A stretch of DNA of 64,000 bases from the NCBI RefSeq assembly GCF_004570325.1, contig NZ_SPQO01000001.1:248001-312000 (forward strand), written 5' to 3'. This stretch comes from Mycobacterium sp. PS03-16 (GTDB lineage Bacteria; Actinomycetota; Actinomycetes; Mycobacteriales; Mycobacteriaceae). Within the stretch, counting starts at the first letter, position 1. The number at the start of each line of letters is the position of its first letter. The translations under genes and the position numbers were made by a program. Below, one piece after another: positions 63,570-64,000 of this stretch. The notes below the pieces were generated by a model. It made no database searches. It was not told the origin of the DNA and was given only the letters and a program-made list of their open reading frames with translations.

Positions 63570-63836
63570 CTATCCCGCGCTCTGCAGGTGCCTCTGCGGC
63601 AGGCAGATCCGCGCGAGGTCCTCCAGCGGGATGTCCAGGACCGCCGCCAGTGCGGCGACCGTGGTGAACGCCGGTGTGGCCAGCCGTCCCGTCTCGATCT
63701 TGCGGAGCGTCTCCGGCGAGATCGACGCGGCGTGCGCGACGTCGGCCAGCGTCCGGTCGCCCCGCGCCTCCCGCAGATGAGCGCCGAGACGCTTCCCGGC
63801 GGCCAGCTGCTGCGGTGTCAACGGGGATCGCACCAT
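63570..63836 (-). CDS. XRE-type helix-turn-helix regulator
   Basis: This 88-aa protein is a bare HTH_XRE domain: RLGAHLREARGDRTLADVAHAASISPETLRKIETGR. The ATG at 63836 (MVRSPLTPQQLAAG) is the sensible start; codons upstream contain the operator region. Two copies of a GGTAT-N4-ATACC-type dyad lie just upstream, between it and the divergent map gene, so it probably represses both. It may monitor methionine-aminopeptidase supply or an unrelated signal. Confidence 0.85.
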   Translation of the reverse strand: MVRSPLTPQQLAAGKRLGAHLREARGDRTLADVAHAASISPETLRKIETGRLATPAFTTVAALAAVLDIPLEDLARICLPQRHLQSAG

Positions 63837-63858
63837 GCCGGCCAGCCTACGCCACCGG

Positions 63859-63872
63859 GGTATGAAAATACC
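63859..63872. promoter_or_regulatory. Operator 1, GGTATGAAAATACC
   Basis: A 14-bp dyad with arms GGTAT/ATACC lies 23 bp upstream of the XRE start. A second copy occurs 32 bp away (about three helical turns), consistent with dimer-pair binding by the adjacent HTH protein. Confidence 0.75.
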
Positions 63873-63890
63873 GCCTCGCCGGTGTACGGT

Positions 63891-63904
63891 GGTATTTCTA
63901 TACC
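63891..63904. promoter_or_regulatory. Operator 2, GGTATTTCTATACC
   Basis: This is the second copy of the dyad with identical outer arms, in inverted sense relative to copy 1. It lies 20 bp upstream of the map start, overlapping the likely map promoter. Confidence 0.75.
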
Positions 63905-63924
63905 GACACGGATGGAGACGGAGG

Positions 63925-64000
63925 ATGCGCGTGGTCGAGTTGAAGACGCCTCGCGAAATCGAGGCGATGCGCATCACCGGCGCCTTCATCGCCGGCCTGC
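63925..64000 (+). CDS. map: Methionine aminopeptidase type I, N-terminal part
   Basis: The first 25 codons of a plus-strand gene are visible before the window ends: MRVVELKTPREIEAMRITGA, then FIAGL. The pattern KTPxEIExMRxxG is the start of type I methionine aminopeptidase, which removes the initiator methionine. A GGAGACGGAGG ribosome-binding site precedes the ATG. The catalytic region is outside the window, so completeness cannot be judged. It is divergent from the XRE gene. Confidence 0.8.
   Translation, partial: MRVVELKTPREIEAMRITGAFIAGL

Overview
The window is chromosomal DNA from a high-GC actinomycete, most likely a non-tuberculous (Mycolicibacterium-type) mycobacterium. The evidence is gene content: an adjacent recC-recB-recD locus, an MksB/MksE/MksF condensin operon, an F420-type luciferase-like oxidoreductase, a mycofactocin-type SDR, DUF3060 and other mycobacterial hypotheticals, and GC-rich codon use throughout. 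Genes are packed with many 1-8 bp stop/start overlaps. I see no tRNA, rRNA, CRISPR array, transposase or integrase.

1-12.9 kb: a 5-oxoprolinase operon (pxpA-pxpB-pxpC, the last cut by the window edge) with a LysR regulator, a diaminopropionate ammonia-lyase-like enzyme, a HAD hydrolase, a mycofactocin-type SDR, a DUF2293 protein, a YcsG-type NRAMP-like transporter, conserved hypotheticals (one with an apparent 1-bp frameshift), a MalY-type aminotransferase and a DinB-like protein. 12.8-16.6 kb: a CGNR zinc-finger regulator and an MFS transporter flanked by four copies of one 21-bp inverted repeat, then a TetR/membrane-protein divergon with a clear nested operator, a small secreted protein and a strong terminator.

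16.6-22.1 kb: an mksF-mksE-mksB operon (Wadjet JetA/B/C-like) with no JetD nuclease gene next to it. 22.2-30.8 kb: housekeeping and accessory enzymes, including an Asp-nucleophile alpha/beta hydrolase followed by two paralogous TetR regulators, two dehalogenase/epimerase-type enzymes, a YdcF protein, membrane proteins and a CxxC carboxymuconolactone-decarboxylase-like protein.

30.8-49.1 kb is the most unusual part. A seven-gene plus-strand operon encodes a hemopexin-propeller/lysozyme-like fusion, an M23-like peptidase, a DUF6603 protein, three very large uncharacterised proteins (933, 1415 and 559 aa) and a transglycosylase-like protein with a calcium-loop motif. It is divergent from a subtilisin-like protease and an alpha/beta hydrolase. 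None of these proteins has an obvious signal peptide, and no phage head, sheath, tube or integrase gene is visible. I regard this as the candidate undescribed system.

49.1-64 kb: a YbhN-type membrane protein with an embedded kinase-like domain, a sulfatase and an SRPBCC protein; then the recC/recB/recD locus, interrupted by a STAS-domain gene and a NYN-domain gene; and finally a small HTH regulator divergent from a methionine aminopeptidase gene, with two matching operators between them.
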